A stretch of DNA of 64,000 nt, taken from the NCBI RefSeq assembly GCF_015057185.1, contig NZ_SVEV01000007.1, positions 1 through 64,000 on the forward strand, read 5' to 3'. Under the pieces are notes generated by a model. The model saw only the letters and a program-made list of their open reading frames with translations. It made no database searches and was not told the origin of the DNA. The position numbers and the translations under genes were made by a program. This DNA is from Pseudobutyrivibrio sp. GTDB lineage: Bacteria > Bacillota > Clostridia > Lachnospirales > Lachnospiraceae. This document shows positions 17,099-26,135 of the stretch, piece by piece. Position 1 is the stretch's first letter. Each line of letters starts with the position of its first letter.

Positions 17099-17124
17099 AA
17101 AAGCTCCTCATTCGAGGAGCTTTT
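17099..17124 (-). terminator. Terminator of fliS
   Basis: AAAAGCTCCTC pairs perfectly with GAGGAGCTTTT across ATTC, three bases after the fliS stop; A and T runs flank both sides. Confidence 0.88.
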
Positions 17125-17127
17125 ACG

Positions 17128-17538
17128 TTAGCCTGCTATGTCTGTTTGTCCATCAAGCTTTTTTCCGTTTGCGGTAAGCTTCATGACATCCTTCCAAGCA
17201 TCTCGCATTGTACGAAGGTGCTTTAACACCTCCTGCAAGGTTTCTGGATCCTTATCTATCATAGCATGTCTTAAACAGCTCCTAAGATAAGAATATACTG
17301 CATGGAAGTCCTTTGCAACTGGATATTTGTCATCAAGGGTAATTTCGAACTCCTCGATGATTCTATCAGTCTTTCTTATATTGTTGTGAGCCTTTTCAAT
17401 ATCATGGTTCTCACAAGCTACAATTGCTATATTACAAAACTTTATCGCTCCCTCGTACAACATCAAGGTAAGCTCTGCTGGGCTCGCTGTGAGTATTCTA
17501 TTTTTTGCGTAAGCATCATATCCATTCATTGGTGTCAT
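17128..17538 (-). CDS. fliS: Flagellin chaperone FliS
   Basis: A 136-residue cytoplasmic helical-bundle protein that binds the C-terminus of flagellin and stops early polymerisation before export. The family start is clear: NGYDAYAKNRILTASPAELTLMLYEGAIKF. The rest has the usual helices with HDIEKAHNNIRKTDRII and LDDKYPVAKDFHAVYSYL. The ATG at 17538 has GGAGG at the right distance; a longer frame adds 13 unlikely residues. It follows fliD by 58 bases, the usual fliD-fliS order. Confidence 0.95.
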   Translation of the reverse strand: MTPMNGYDAYAKNRILTASPAELTLMLYEGAIKFCNIAIVACENHDIEKAHNNIRKTDRIIEEFEITLDDKYPVAKDFHAVYSYLRSCLRHAMIDKDPETLQEVLKHLRTMRDAWKDVMKLTANGKKLDGQTDIAG

Positions 17539-17596
17539 ATAAATCGCCTCCTGAAAAATCCTTTTATCCACGCCCAATACTTACTCTTTTTATCTA

Positions 17597-19771
17597 TCAT
17601 CCGCCTAACATTGACGTAATTGAAGATGAGTTGCTTTGTAATTGCGCAAGTGCTTTCTCCATTTGAGAAAACTTCTTATAATATGAGTCTTCCATTTCTG
17701 TAACTCTGTCTGCCCATGTTTGAATGAGCTTGTTGTAGTTAGAGTACTCGGAAGCCATTTCCTTATCGTTGTAAACAGTGTAAACAGATTTAACTGATGT
17801 TGACTTCATCTTTTTATCTAAGTCATTGTAAAGACCAGTTGTCATCTGCTTTAAGAATTCGATAACTGTCTCTGGATTCTCGGCAAGAGCTGCACGTAAT
17901 TTTTCCTCATTGCCGGAAGTTTTCGAATCCTCAGAATCGCCGTCAATGTGATAAGCGTAGTTCTCATATTTTGCAGAATTAAGTGTTCCTAGTGTATGAA
18001 TTCCAAAGGTTGACCATGAATAATCAGTACCATTAATGTTGTAGGTCTTCATCATTCCCATGGTCAGTGTGGAAATAATACTGCTAAGACTTGAATCACG
18101 TCTCAAAAGCGAATCTTTAATTTTCTGCTCCCACTTTTCAATCTCTGACTCTGACATCTCAGCCTTTTCATCATCAGTAAGAGGCTCATAGTCCTTTGCA
18201 GAATCAGCATTGTAAAGCTTTTGCATTTCATTAATCAGATTGTTGTAGCTGGTAAGGAAATCCTTTACCTTGTCATACAAGCTATCTGTATCTGACTGGA
18301 CAGTTATACTAATTGGAGAATCCTCTGCCGTAACAGCCATTGCTTCAATTGTAAGACCATTTACAGTGATTGAATTAGTACTTCCTGAGTATTTAACACC
18401 ATTAAGGTAAATCTCAGAGTCCTGACCATCAATTTTTTTAGCAGGATTATTTGTGGTCAAATCCACATTGTTATCTGCTACATTTGTTGCCAAATCAACT
18501 CGATAAAATACGCTATTTGCAAGCTCTAGGTTGTCACTTTGAACCCAGAAATCGCTATATTTATATTTGTCAGAATCAAGGGCGCCATCATTTTTAGCAC
18601 CGAAGTTTTCTTCGATGTACGAAGCCCATTTGCTATTAGTTTCATCTGTCAAAACAGTGTCTATATCTGCCTTTGCTGCCGCAATAGCATTTTCTTTGGC
18701 AGCCTTTTCTTCGTCGGTATCCTCTGACATAGCTTGTGCTTTTGCAAGAGCTACATATTTATCTCTTACTGCATTAATTGCCGAGGTTAATTCCTGTTTT
18801 GTTGCTTCAGCAGCGGCCTCAGTATATGTAGCCTTGCCAAAAATCTCCTTGGCGTAGGTTGTGATATCGTCATCTGTAAGGGATGACCAATCAACACTCT
18901 TGGCATCCATGTATTCTGCTATTTCTTTATAAGCAGGTTCGCTGTCAATTGCATTTTGTGCAGTCGCCTTTGCATCGTCAGAAGAATCCTCGTCGTTAAT
19001 AATATCCTTATATTCTTTGACCTTTTTAAGGATATTCGCAAATCCATCAAGATTGGTAACCACACTACCGTACTGCTTTTTAACTAGGTTGGTACTGGTA
19101 GATGTATTCTTTATAGAATCAATCTCCGAATCTGACAAAAGTCCCAGCTTCATAAGATCTGTAAGACCCTGAGTATTTGCTGCTGATATAGAGAAATCTC
19201 CTGCCTTACCAGATTGTTTTGCGCTGATGTAGAAACGGTGATTTTTCTCATCGAAATTAGCCTCAACCCCTGCATCCTTAAGCTTTCCTACAAACTGGTT
19301 TACGGTCATAGTCATATCCAAATCAATATTTGTGACCTTTGTGCCAGTGCGGACTGTGATTGTACCATGCTTTGCAGAGCCTGATACAATTCCAAGAGTT
19401 GAAAGATTTGACTCGCCGGTAATATTATCAGCGAGCTGTCCACCTGTGACATAAGCTGTTGTAGACAGCTTATTAATCTCAAGTGATTGTGTTCCGTTTA
19501 TGGCTGTACCACTGGCTGTTGCTGTAGCCTTTGTAGAATCGCTAACTGTAGCCTTTTTCAAAGCATAGTTTGAAGAGTAACGCATGTTACCAATTTCGGT
19601 GTACATGCCGTATACCTTGCTATTCAAAGTAGACCAAGCCTCCTGTTTCCAAGAAAGCTTTGTCTGAGCCTTTGTATACTTTTCCTTTTTATAGCTATAA
19701 GCTGATACTAGCGCTCCTACGATAGCCTCAGTATCTAAGCCTGAAGACAAACCTGAAAGTCTAATAGGCAT
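17597..19771 (-). CDS. fliD: Flagellar filament cap protein FliD
   Basis: The cap protein that inserts flagellin at the growing filament tip, 724 residues. The N-terminus PIRLSGLSSGLDTEAIV is the FliD signature and the C-terminus ends in a long helical SYYKKFSQMEKALAQLQ stretch. It is much longer than the usual 450-550 residues because of an Ala/Glu/Lys-rich insertion at about 240-420. That insertion is likely surface-exposed and variable. GGAGG lies eight bases before the ATG. It follows flaG by 16 bases and precedes fliS, so the three genes form one operon. Confidence 0.95.
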   Translation of the reverse strand: MPIRLSGLSSGLDTEAIVGALVSAYSYKKEKYTKAQTKLSWKQEAWSTLNSKVYGMYTEIGNMRYSSNYALKKATVSDSTKATATASGTAINGTQSLEINKLSTTAYVTGGQLADNITGESNLSTLGIVSGSAKHGTITVRTGTKVTNIDLDMTMTVNQFVGKLKDAGVEANFDEKNHRFYISAKQSGKAGDFSISAANTQGLTDLMKLGLLSDSEIDSIKNTSTSTNLVKKQYGSVVTNLDGFANILKKVKEYKDIINDEDSSDDAKATAQNAIDSEPAYKEIAEYMDAKSVDWSSLTDDDITTYAKEIFGKATYTEAAAEATKQELTSAINAVRDKYVALAKAQAMSEDTDEEKAAKENAIAAAKADIDTVLTDETNSKWASYIEENFGAKNDGALDSDKYKYSDFWVQSDNLELANSVFYRVDLATNVADNNVDLTTNNPAKKIDGQDSEIYLNGVKYSGSTNSITVNGLTIEAMAVTAEDSPISITVQSDTDSLYDKVKDFLTSYNNLINEMQKLYNADSAKDYEPLTDDEKAEMSESEIEKWEQKIKDSLLRRDSSLSSIISTLTMGMMKTYNINGTDYSWSTFGIHTLGTLNSAKYENYAYHIDGDSEDSKTSGNEEKLRAALAENPETVIEFLKQMTTGLYNDLDKKMKSTSVKSVYTVYNDKEMASEYSNYNKLIQTWADRVTEMEDSYYKKFSQMEKALAQLQSNSSSITSMLGG

Positions 19772-19787
19772 AAACTACCTCCTATTA

Positions 19788-20210
19788 CTATCTCTTTTCA
19801 TCAACCATTATTCCAGCAAGCTCCCATGCCTTTGCGATGAGGTCGAGAGTTTCCTCTGCTGGAAATTCCTTAATGACTTTTCTGGTTGTTTTATCAACCA
19901 TTTTAATCATTACACGATTTGTGCCTTCGTGAATTCCGAATACTGCCTCAGCATTTCCCTGTGCAGAATTAATTTTGCTGATGGCCTCCTTTAGTGAAGA
20001 GGTTGCCTGTGCGCCGTTACCTTCCTCTTCTTCACCTTGCTGGTCAACTGTAGGGTTTTTATATTCAGACTCGCTGGCGCGAATTTCTTTTGCTGCAGTT
20101 GTAAAATCAACCGGTTTACTTTCCGATACCTGCTGTGCTGGCGCCGTCTTTACTGAACTTCCCTGTCCCTGGTAGTTGCTTACTGCACTACTTACTTCGC
20201 CTATTTTCAT
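19788..20210 (-). CDS. flaG: FlaG family protein
   Basis: A 140-residue protein with a disordered Ser/Gln/Glu-rich first half and the conserved FlaG domain at about 90-140 (NRVMIKMVDKTTRKVIKEFP, then LDLIAKAWELAGIMVDE). FlaG affects filament length in other bacteria and is typically the gene before fliD, as here. GGAGGAAAG lies before the ATG. It appears to be the first gene of the flaG-fliD-fliS operon. Confidence 0.92.
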   Translation of the reverse strand: MKIGEVSSAVSNYQGQGSSVKTAPAQQVSESKPVDFTTAAKEIRASESEYKNPTVDQQGEEEEGNGAQATSSLKEAISKINSAQGNAEAVFGIHEGTNRVMIKMVDKTTRKVIKEFPAEETLDLIAKAWELAGIMVDEKR

Positions 20211-20293
20211 TTTCTTTCCTCCTTACGCCCTAGGGATTGGTCCCATTCCGTTATCCCGTCGGACAATTTACATCCTTGTAATATGGGAAATTT

Positions 20294-20318
20294 TCAAGTA
20301 CTCAGCTGTTGTACTTGA
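20294..20318. promoter_or_regulatory. Perfect inverted repeat upstream of flaG
   Basis: TCAAGTAC (20294-20301) and GTACTTGA (20311-20318) are perfect complements with a nine-base spacer, and a third half-like TTGTACTC follows. It lies about 90 bases upstream of the flaG ATG, so it could be an operator for the flagellar operon. Confidence 0.4.
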
Positions 20319-20451
20319 GTGTTGTACTCAGTGTCGTTTCTTATATTTACCTTAAAAATACACATAGAAAACTTACACCTATACACTTCTATTTTGTTTA
20401 TCGGATGATTGGTTTAAAAGTTTATAGGGGATTATAAAAAATTTTTTTATT

Positions 20452-20823
20452 TTATCGCAGCACAGGGGAGATGGTTGGGAGAATGGAGATTCTGCGATAA
20501 TTTACTGGCCAATCATATTTGAAATTATCGCAACTCAACGAATTTATGCACTCTCACAGACAGTTTGCGATAGCCTATTTCACAAAATGTCTCTATTTTA
20601 TCGCAAACTAACGTAACTATGCCGGATTAAAGACGTCTTGCGATAAAAAATCGCCAAAAATAGCAAATTTTTATCGCAAACCTTCTCACAGCCTGCATTC
20701 TTTCGTTCTGTTGCGATAAAATAATGCCAAATTGGTAGATTTGCTATCGCAAATCCCCTCGCAATCCGCATACTCTCGCAGGCTTGTGATACAAACCTGA
20801 CTAATGCAGCTAAACTTATCGAC
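20452..20823. repeat. Phased array 1: alternating TTATCGCA / TGCGATAA words, 73-bp period
   Basis: TATCGCA occurs at 20453, 20526, 20599, 20672 and 20745; its reverse complement TGCGATA occurs at 20493, 20566, 20639 and 20712 with a one-base variant (TGTGATA) at 20785. Every step within each set is exactly 73 bases, and the two orientations alternate strictly. The DNA between words is strongly diverged, with only traces of common origin (a GCA near the middle and pyrimidine-rich CTC runs). The rest of the 20211-21023 gap holds the flaG leader and A/T-rich DNA upstream of the nuclease gene. Confidence 0.93.
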
Positions 20824-21023
20824 AAATCATTAAATCACAATCACAGCTGTGGGGGATATATTTTATTTTTAGTCAAATTTAACCATGAAATTAATATTCT
20901 AAAATTAATCTTGAAAATGTATTTTTCAAATGATATATTAAATGCACTCTAATAAACATTTTTGTCTTTTTTCTAATGTGATTTCACACATTTTTCCGCT
21001 TTTGTTGATATTAATTTTATAGA

Positions 21024-21809
21024 TTGAAGGGAGTGTCGAGTATAGAAAAATACTATAATTTGAAAATCAGAGCTATCGATAAAGAGATAAAGGAAATCGA
21101 TAGAAAACTTAATAATTTGCCAGCTGGTGAGCTGATGGCGTACACCAATAATGGATCACATAGGTGGTATTATGTGAATAAAGGTGCAAGAAAATATCTA
21201 TCAAGAGGAAATCGTTCGCTTGCCGAGAAGCTTGCATACAAGAAGTATTTATTACTTAGAAAAAATGAGTTACTCGAAGAAAAAAGTAATATAAATCAGC
21301 ACTTGCTTTTATTTGATAAATGCGCTCATGCAGAAATTGAAAAGTTTCTAAATAACTCAAGCTACTTTGAATTATTATCAAAACACATTTGTACAGAGCA
21401 TACTGGATGGATTAATGAGAAGTTTAACACAAATCCATTTTATCCCGAGCAAAGAACCGTACCATGTCCTTCTGGAAATATAGTCCGTTCTAAGTCTGAG
21501 GTTTTCATTGATATGGCTCTTACTCAGCATGGTATTCCATTTAGATATGAGTGCGAACTATTACTTGGAAAACAGGTTTATTACCCAGATTTTACTATCA
21601 AACATCCAGTCACTGGAGAAATAATATATTGGGAACATTTTGGAAAAATGGATGACCCTGAATATGCAAAAGCAGCTTTTAATAAGCTGCGCATTTATCA
21701 TGAGAGTGGACTTATTTTAGGGAAAAATTTGATAGTAACATTTGAAACCAAATCAAATCCATTTACATTCAAAGAAGCTGAAGCAGCTCTAGCTATGATG
21801 AAATTATAA
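21024..21809 (+). CDS. PD-(D/E)XK nuclease-like protein beside array 1
   Basis: A protein of up to 261 residues, no signal or membrane segment. The first ~100 residues are coiled-coil and lysine-rich (KEIKEIDRKLNNL). The C-terminal half carries PD-(D/E)XK-type motifs: SKSEVFI with Glu159, VYYPDFTI with Asp189, and IYWEHFGK with Glu204 and Lys208. This resembles single-domain endonucleases of restriction or mobile-element systems. The longest frame starts at TTG (21024) without a ribosome site. AAGGGAG at 21027-21033 is ideally placed for the AUA codon at 21042, so the start is unusual. It is alone between array 1 and a bidirectional terminator. Confidence 0.7.
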   Translation: MKGVSSIEKYYNLKIRAIDKEIKEIDRKLNNLPAGELMAYTNNGSHRWYYVNKGARKYLSRGNRSLAEKLAYKKYLLLRKNELLEEKSNINQHLLLFDKCAHAEIEKFLNNSSYFELLSKHICTEHTGWINEKFNTNPFYPEQRTVPCPSGNIVRSKSEVFIDMALTQHGIPFRYECELLLGKQVYYPDFTIKHPVTGEIIYWEHFGKMDDPEYAKAAFNKLRIYHESGLILGKNLIVTFETKSNPFTFKEAEAALAMMKL

Positions 21810-21823
21810 TTACAGAACAATAT

Positions 21824-21849
21824 AAAGGTGCGCCGGTAGGCGCACCTTT
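21824..21849. terminator. Bidirectional terminator between nuclease and alcohol dehydrogenase genes
   Basis: AAAGGTGCGCC pairs perfectly with GGCGCACCTTT across GGTA. It lies between two convergent genes and can serve both. Confidence 0.88.
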
Positions 21850-21863
21850 AAAAACAGAGGCTG

Positions 21864-23024
21864 CTAATAGCAACCTCTTAGAATATTTTCAACATCCTCT
21901 TCTGTTAATTTTACATATGCTCTTGATGATATGCCGCTGGTTCTGACAGCTTCCTTTGCCATTAGGTGGAAATTACTGTCGTCGATTCCTACTTGAGACA
22001 GCTTGGATGGCATTTCCAAATCTCCAAGGAACATTCTAAGGCATTCTATACCTTGTTTGGCAGCTAGCATATCATCCTGCTGAGCTACACCAAAGACTTC
22101 TCTAGCATATCTTGCGAAACGATGTTTGTTTTTGTCATCTAATACGTATTCCATCCAAGCTGGCGTTAATATTGCAAGACCTATTCCATGGGTGATGTCA
22201 TAAAACCCACTGAGGACATGCTCTATCGGATGGACGGACCAAGCGCCTCCTTTGCCAACTGTTAATAAATGATTTAACGCTACAGTGCTGGCCCACATGA
22301 GATTAGATCTGGCCTCATAGTTTTCAGGATCATCCATAGCCACTACTGCATACTTTACAACAGTTCTCATGACTGCCTCACTGAGAACATCTGTAATAAA
22401 TGCTTCATCATTAGGCTGAAAATATTGCTCCATCACATGAGACATTATGTCTACCGCACCAGCTGCTGTCTGAATTTTTGGCAATGTATATAAATATGTA
22501 GGGTCGCAAATGGAAAGCCTAGGATATAAGAGAGGCGTATTTATTTCTAGCTTTTCGTTGGTAGCTTCATTTGTAATGACAGCACCACAATTCATTTCTG
22601 AACCTGTTGCACAAATTGTAAGCACCACAGCAAATGGTAAAGCTGCCTTGACCTTGCTTCTATCTAATACCAAGTCCCAAGGATCACCGTCGTAGCAGGC
22701 GGATGCGGCAATATGTTTTGTTGCATCGATTGTGCTTCCACCGCCTACAGCTAAAATAACATCTATGTTATGGTCCTTGCAGAGCTTGGCTCCTTCTCTT
22801 ACCGCAGATACTCTTGGATTTGGTGTAATGCCAGATAGCTCAAAAACTTCAAATCCACTAAGCTGCTTCATAACATCATCATATATTCCGTTTCTTTTTA
22901 TGCTACCACCTCCATATACCAACAACACTCTGTTGCCATATTTATGTAGCTCTTCAGCCAGACATTCTATCTGTCCTTTTCCGAAACGTATGTCAGTAGG
23001 TATTTTAAAAGTAAAATTATTCAT
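21864..23024 (-). CDS. Iron-containing alcohol dehydrogenase
   Basis: A 386-residue enzyme of the Fe-ADH family (YqhD/BdhA branch), which reduces aldehydes with NAD(P)H. Visible motifs are GGGSIKRNG and AVGGGSTIDATKH in the nucleotide-binding half, ATGSEMN, and the metal ligands in AGAVDIMSHVMEQY, HPIEHVLSGFYDITHG. Length is normal. GAGGA lies before the ATG. It is the last gene of the catabolic operon and may remove an aldehyde made by oxidative deamination of an amine; that role is inferred from position. Confidence 0.9.
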   Translation of the reverse strand: MNNFTFKIPTDIRFGKGQIECLAEELHKYGNRVLLVYGGGSIKRNGIYDDVMKQLSGFEVFELSGITPNPRVSAVREGAKLCKDHNIDVILAVGGGSTIDATKHIAASACYDGDPWDLVLDRSKVKAALPFAVVLTICATGSEMNCGAVITNEATNEKLEINTPLLYPRLSICDPTYLYTLPKIQTAAGAVDIMSHVMEQYFQPNDEAFITDVLSEAVMRTVVKYAVVAMDDPENYEARSNLMWASTVALNHLLTVGKGGAWSVHPIEHVLSGFYDITHGIGLAILTPAWMEYVLDDKNKHRFARYAREVFGVAQQDDMLAAKQGIECLRMFLGDLEMPSKLSQVGIDDSNFHLMAKEAVRTSGISSRAYVKLTEEDVENILRGCY

Positions 23025-23041
23025 AATGTATCCTCGCCAAT

Positions 23042-24169
23042 TTAGATCTTAGCTTTATATCTATCGTATCTTAATTCGTCCAGACTCACGTCAGTAACAC
23101 CTGTCGTAATTAATTTTGCTAGTTGTTCACCTACTGCAGGAGCGATTCCAAATCCGTGTCCATTAAAAGCGCAAGCTACATATAAGCCTGGGATTTCATC
23201 TACTTTTCCTATGGATGGGACACCATCTGATGAAGCGTCCATCCAGCCGGCCCAAGTTCTAACTATTTTAGCATTTGCTAAATCTGGGAAATATTTCATG
23301 ATACCTCGACAAATACAAGGTGCTGTCTTTGAGCTGTTTGAAACCATTCCATTATCCTTGTTATATCGCTCAAGGCCCGATGATCCTCCGAAAACAAATG
23401 AACCATGCTTTGTCTGATGACCATAGAAATCCGCTTCTGCTGTACCTAACATCTGATCAAACATATGTGGCTGAGCTTCCGTAACCAAACATTCCAGCAG
23501 AGAATTTGTCATTGGAATATCAATTCCAACACTAGTCAAAATATCTCTTGAGTCAAGCCCTGCTGCAACCAGAACATTTTCTCCTTCGTAAACATTATTT
23601 GGAGTGATTACTTTTCTAATCTTTCCTCTAACTACAGCTAAGCCTCTAACAGGCTCTCCTGAAATAAAAGTTACTCCCATTCGTCTAGCCATTTTGTAAT
23701 AGCCAAGGGTTGTGGTCAGAGGATTGGCATGACCATCAGTTGGGCACCAGCTAGCACAAATCACCTCGTCGCTAAGATATGGGTTAATCTGCCTTACTTC
23801 GTCCCCGTCAATCATTCTTACATCAAGACCAACACCTCGTGCATTGTTTGCCAGCTTAGTCAGAATGTCTCTGTGCTTTTCAGTTTTTCCTAATCTAAGA
23901 TTACCGTCTTGATGATATTCACAATCTACCTCAAGCTCCTCCGATAGGGTTGGCCATAGATTCTTGATTCCATACATAACAAGTGGTAGCTCTCTTACAT
24001 CTCTTCCAGACTGTCTTACGCCACCGCCATTTCTCGAGGAGCCACCATTTCCAATATGGTCTGAGCCTTCAAGAACGATTACATTTCTTCCAAGCTTGGC
24101 AAGATAATATGCAGTTGCACATCCAATGATTCCGCCACCGATAATTATTACCTCTGCTGTTTTTTTCAT
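23042..24169 (-). CDS. FAD-dependent amine/amino-acid oxidoreductase (HcnC-like)
   Basis: A 375-residue DAO-family flavoprotein. It starts with the dinucleotide motif IIGGGIIGCATAYYLAKLG, has SSRNGGGVRQSGRD characteristic of the glycine/D-amino-acid oxidase group, and the C-terminal GLYVACAFNGHGFGIAPAVG. It is the likely substrate-oxidising subunit of a three- or four-part complex related to HcnABC or opine/proline dehydrogenases. It follows the BFD-domain gene by two bases with GGAGG, and precedes the Fe-ADH gene by 17 bases. Substrate unknown. Confidence 0.88.
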   Translation of the reverse strand: MKKTAEVIIIGGGIIGCATAYYLAKLGRNVIVLEGSDHIGNGGSSRNGGGVRQSGRDVRELPLVMYGIKNLWPTLSEELEVDCEYHQDGNLRLGKTEKHRDILTKLANNARGVGLDVRMIDGDEVRQINPYLSDEVICASWCPTDGHANPLTTTLGYYKMARRMGVTFISGEPVRGLAVVRGKIRKVITPNNVYEGENVLVAAGLDSRDILTSVGIDIPMTNSLLECLVTEAQPHMFDQMLGTAEADFYGHQTKHGSFVFGGSSGLERYNKDNGMVSNSSKTAPCICRGIMKYFPDLANAKIVRTWAGWMDASSDGVPSIGKVDEIPGLYVACAFNGHGFGIAPAVGEQLAKLITTGVTDVSLDELRYDRYKAKI

Positions 24170-24171
24170 AT

Positions 24172-24510
24172 TTAATTCGCCTCCTTTTCTTCACATGCCT
24201 CACAGGCGAATATTTTCATTTCTATAGGTCTCATTGGAACACGGCTTGTGGCAGGCTCAAGCTCTGCTGGGCTGATACCAAGTTCTCTTGCCACAATGCC
24301 TTTCACAAGCTTGCTGCAGGTTTGTCCCTGACAAAGGCCCATTCCTGTTCTCAAATATCTTCTGATTTCTGTGAGAGTCCACATTCCATCATGAACTGCC
24401 CTTCTGATTTCACCCTTTGTGATCTCCTCGCATCTGCAAATGAGCATATCGTCGTCATCCATTGGGACAAATGGTCCGATGTCTCTGGTTCTATCGTTTA
24501 CTGAATTCAT
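24172..24510 (-). CDS. BFD-like [2Fe-2S] subunit
   Basis: A 112-residue protein with a bacterioferritin-associated-ferredoxin-like [2Fe-2S] domain: cysteines in LICRCEEIT and in GMGLCQGQTCSKLV give C-x-C and C-x4-C ligands. In related dehydrogenases this domain is fused to the alpha subunit; here it is a separate gene. A short Cys-x2-Cys tail (ACEACEE) follows. GGAGATTAGG lies before the ATG. It sits between the two flavoprotein genes and probably transfers electrons between them. Confidence 0.88.
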   Translation of the reverse strand: MNSVNDRTRDIGPFVPMDDDDMLICRCEEITKGEIRRAVHDGMWTLTEIRRYLRTGMGLCQGQTCSKLVKGIVARELGISPAELEPATSRVPMRPIEMKIFACEACEEKEAN

Positions 24511-24529
24511 ATCCTAATCTCCTTTCAAT

Positions 24530-26107
24530 TTAAGCAAACTTAATAAATCTCGCCTTCATTGCGTACTCCTTAGGCACTCTTATTGTCAAAAGATTAGTTT
24601 TGTCAAAGGCCTTGCTGGTTTTGATTGAAACAACCTCTGCCGCACAAACTGGCTTGCCGTCTCGTCCAAGTGCTGTTCCTTTTTTGCCTTCCTCTGGAAG
24701 TGGCAAAAATTCGTATGGCAATGTGACAGTTGCTGTTCCATCTCCACAGTCCTCATCCACTAGGAAAATTGCCTGTCCTGAGCAAGATGCTACGCACATG
24801 CCACAATTAATACACTGGCTTCCGTCCACTACAATAGGAAGAGAAGTAATATTGTTTCCTATAGAAATGCACCCTTTTTTACATGCATCCTGGCAAGGGT
24901 TGCAAGGAATATTCTGGGTACATTCCATTACTGGATGAATACCTACTTTATGTGTCACTCCAGGGAATCTTTCGATTTCATCATCAGCTACAAATCCCTT
25001 TTTGAGAAGATTGTTTGAAATATCGATTCCCTCTTCTGTTTTTTCTATAGCTTTGCCTCTATTCTTTGGAGCAAACATTCCCTGTCGAAGGCCATCTAAA
25101 GCCGCTGTCAATTCAGTTAGCTCTTTATCTCTTGATGTCTCATCTGTATAACCTAGGTACTCTGCTGCAACTACTCCAGCCATTCTGCCTTCGATCATTG
25201 CTGAACTGGCCTCCTCAATTCCGCTAACATCACCAGCTACAAATATTCCAGGGATTGATGTACGACCATATTCATCGCAGATTGGCACTTGTCCGCCGCG
25301 CTTTGGATTGTCTTCCATTTCACAGCCTGCCATTTTTAATAACTGACTCATAGGGGAAAGGCCAACTGCCAAGCAAATAGTGTCCACGTCAAAATGTTTT
25401 TCTGTTCCTGGAATAAATTTAAACTTATCATCAACTTTGGCAATTGCTACGCCTGTGACGTACTCATCACCTTCTGCTTCAACAATTGTGTGGGAAAGGT
25501 AAAATGGTACACCGCATCTAGCCACCTTGGCTGCATGGACACCATAACCACCTACTCTAGGTGCGGCATCTACAAGAGCCACAACATCACATCCACACTG
25601 CATTAGCTGAAACGAAACAACAAGTCCAACATTTCCAGAGCCTAGCATTAAGATCTTTTTGCCTGGCTGTATTCCGTGTAAGTTCATCATTGTTTGTGCT
25701 GCGCCGGCGCCGATTACGCCAGGAAGTGTCCAGCCCTTAAAGGTAACCATATTTTCTGCAGCACCTGTTGCAATAATGATGGAATCACCCTTGAAATGAT
25801 TTACCTCTTCACCAATTTTAACAACCACTTCCTTGTCCTGATAGAGGCCAATTACTGTAGCGTTCAAAACTACCTGTACCCCAACCTTATCTGCCTCATC
25901 TAGAAGTTGCTGACCAATTACAAATCCTCTGACCTTTGCCCTGTGTTCCTTGGAACCAAAAAATTTATGTATCTGTTTAAAAAGCTGACCGCCTGGTTTC
26001 TCATTCTCATCAAAAACAACTACCTTAAGTCCTCTTTTTGCCGCCTCAATTGCTGCTGATAATCCTGAAGGACCTGCTCCAACTACTATCAAATCGTATC
26101 TTCTCAT
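24530..26107 (-). CDS. FAD/NAD(P) oxidoreductase with ferredoxin domain (HcnB-like)
   Basis: A 525-residue electron-transfer subunit. Residues 1 to about 330 are a two-dinucleotide-binding fold (VVGAGPSGLSAAIEAAKRG, second GSGNVGLVVS, then IPGIFVAGDVSGIEEAS). Residues about 395-460 hold cysteine clusters CNPCQDACKKG and CINCGMCVASCSG, suited to two [4Fe-4S] centres. Such alpha subunits pass electrons from the substrate flavin to an acceptor. Fusion of ferredoxin clusters suits an anaerobe that would use ferredoxin or a similar acceptor instead of oxygen. GGAGATAGG precedes the ATG. Confidence 0.9.
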   Translation of the reverse strand: MRRYDLIVVGAGPSGLSAAIEAAKRGLKVVVFDENEKPGGQLFKQIHKFFGSKEHRAKVRGFVIGQQLLDEADKVGVQVVLNATVIGLYQDKEVVVKIGEEVNHFKGDSIIIATGAAENMVTFKGWTLPGVIGAGAAQTMMNLHGIQPGKKILMLGSGNVGLVVSFQLMQCGCDVVALVDAAPRVGGYGVHAAKVARCGVPFYLSHTIVEAEGDEYVTGVAIAKVDDKFKFIPGTEKHFDVDTICLAVGLSPMSQLLKMAGCEMEDNPKRGGQVPICDEYGRTSIPGIFVAGDVSGIEEASSAMIEGRMAGVVAAEYLGYTDETSRDKELTELTAALDGLRQGMFAPKNRGKAIEKTEEGIDISNNLLKKGFVADDEIERFPGVTHKVGIHPVMECTQNIPCNPCQDACKKGCISIGNNITSLPIVVDGSQCINCGMCVASCSGQAIFLVDEDCGDGTATVTLPYEFLPLPEEGKKGTALGRDGKPVCAAEVVSIKTSKAFDKTNLLTIRVPKEYAMKARFIKFA

Positions 26108-26135
26108 AGCCTATCTCCTTTTACATTTAATTTTC

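Noticed and set aside
20598-20825. Minus-strand 75-residue frame in array 1
   Set aside because: It spans the phased words, starts without a ribosome site and has no protein-like features.
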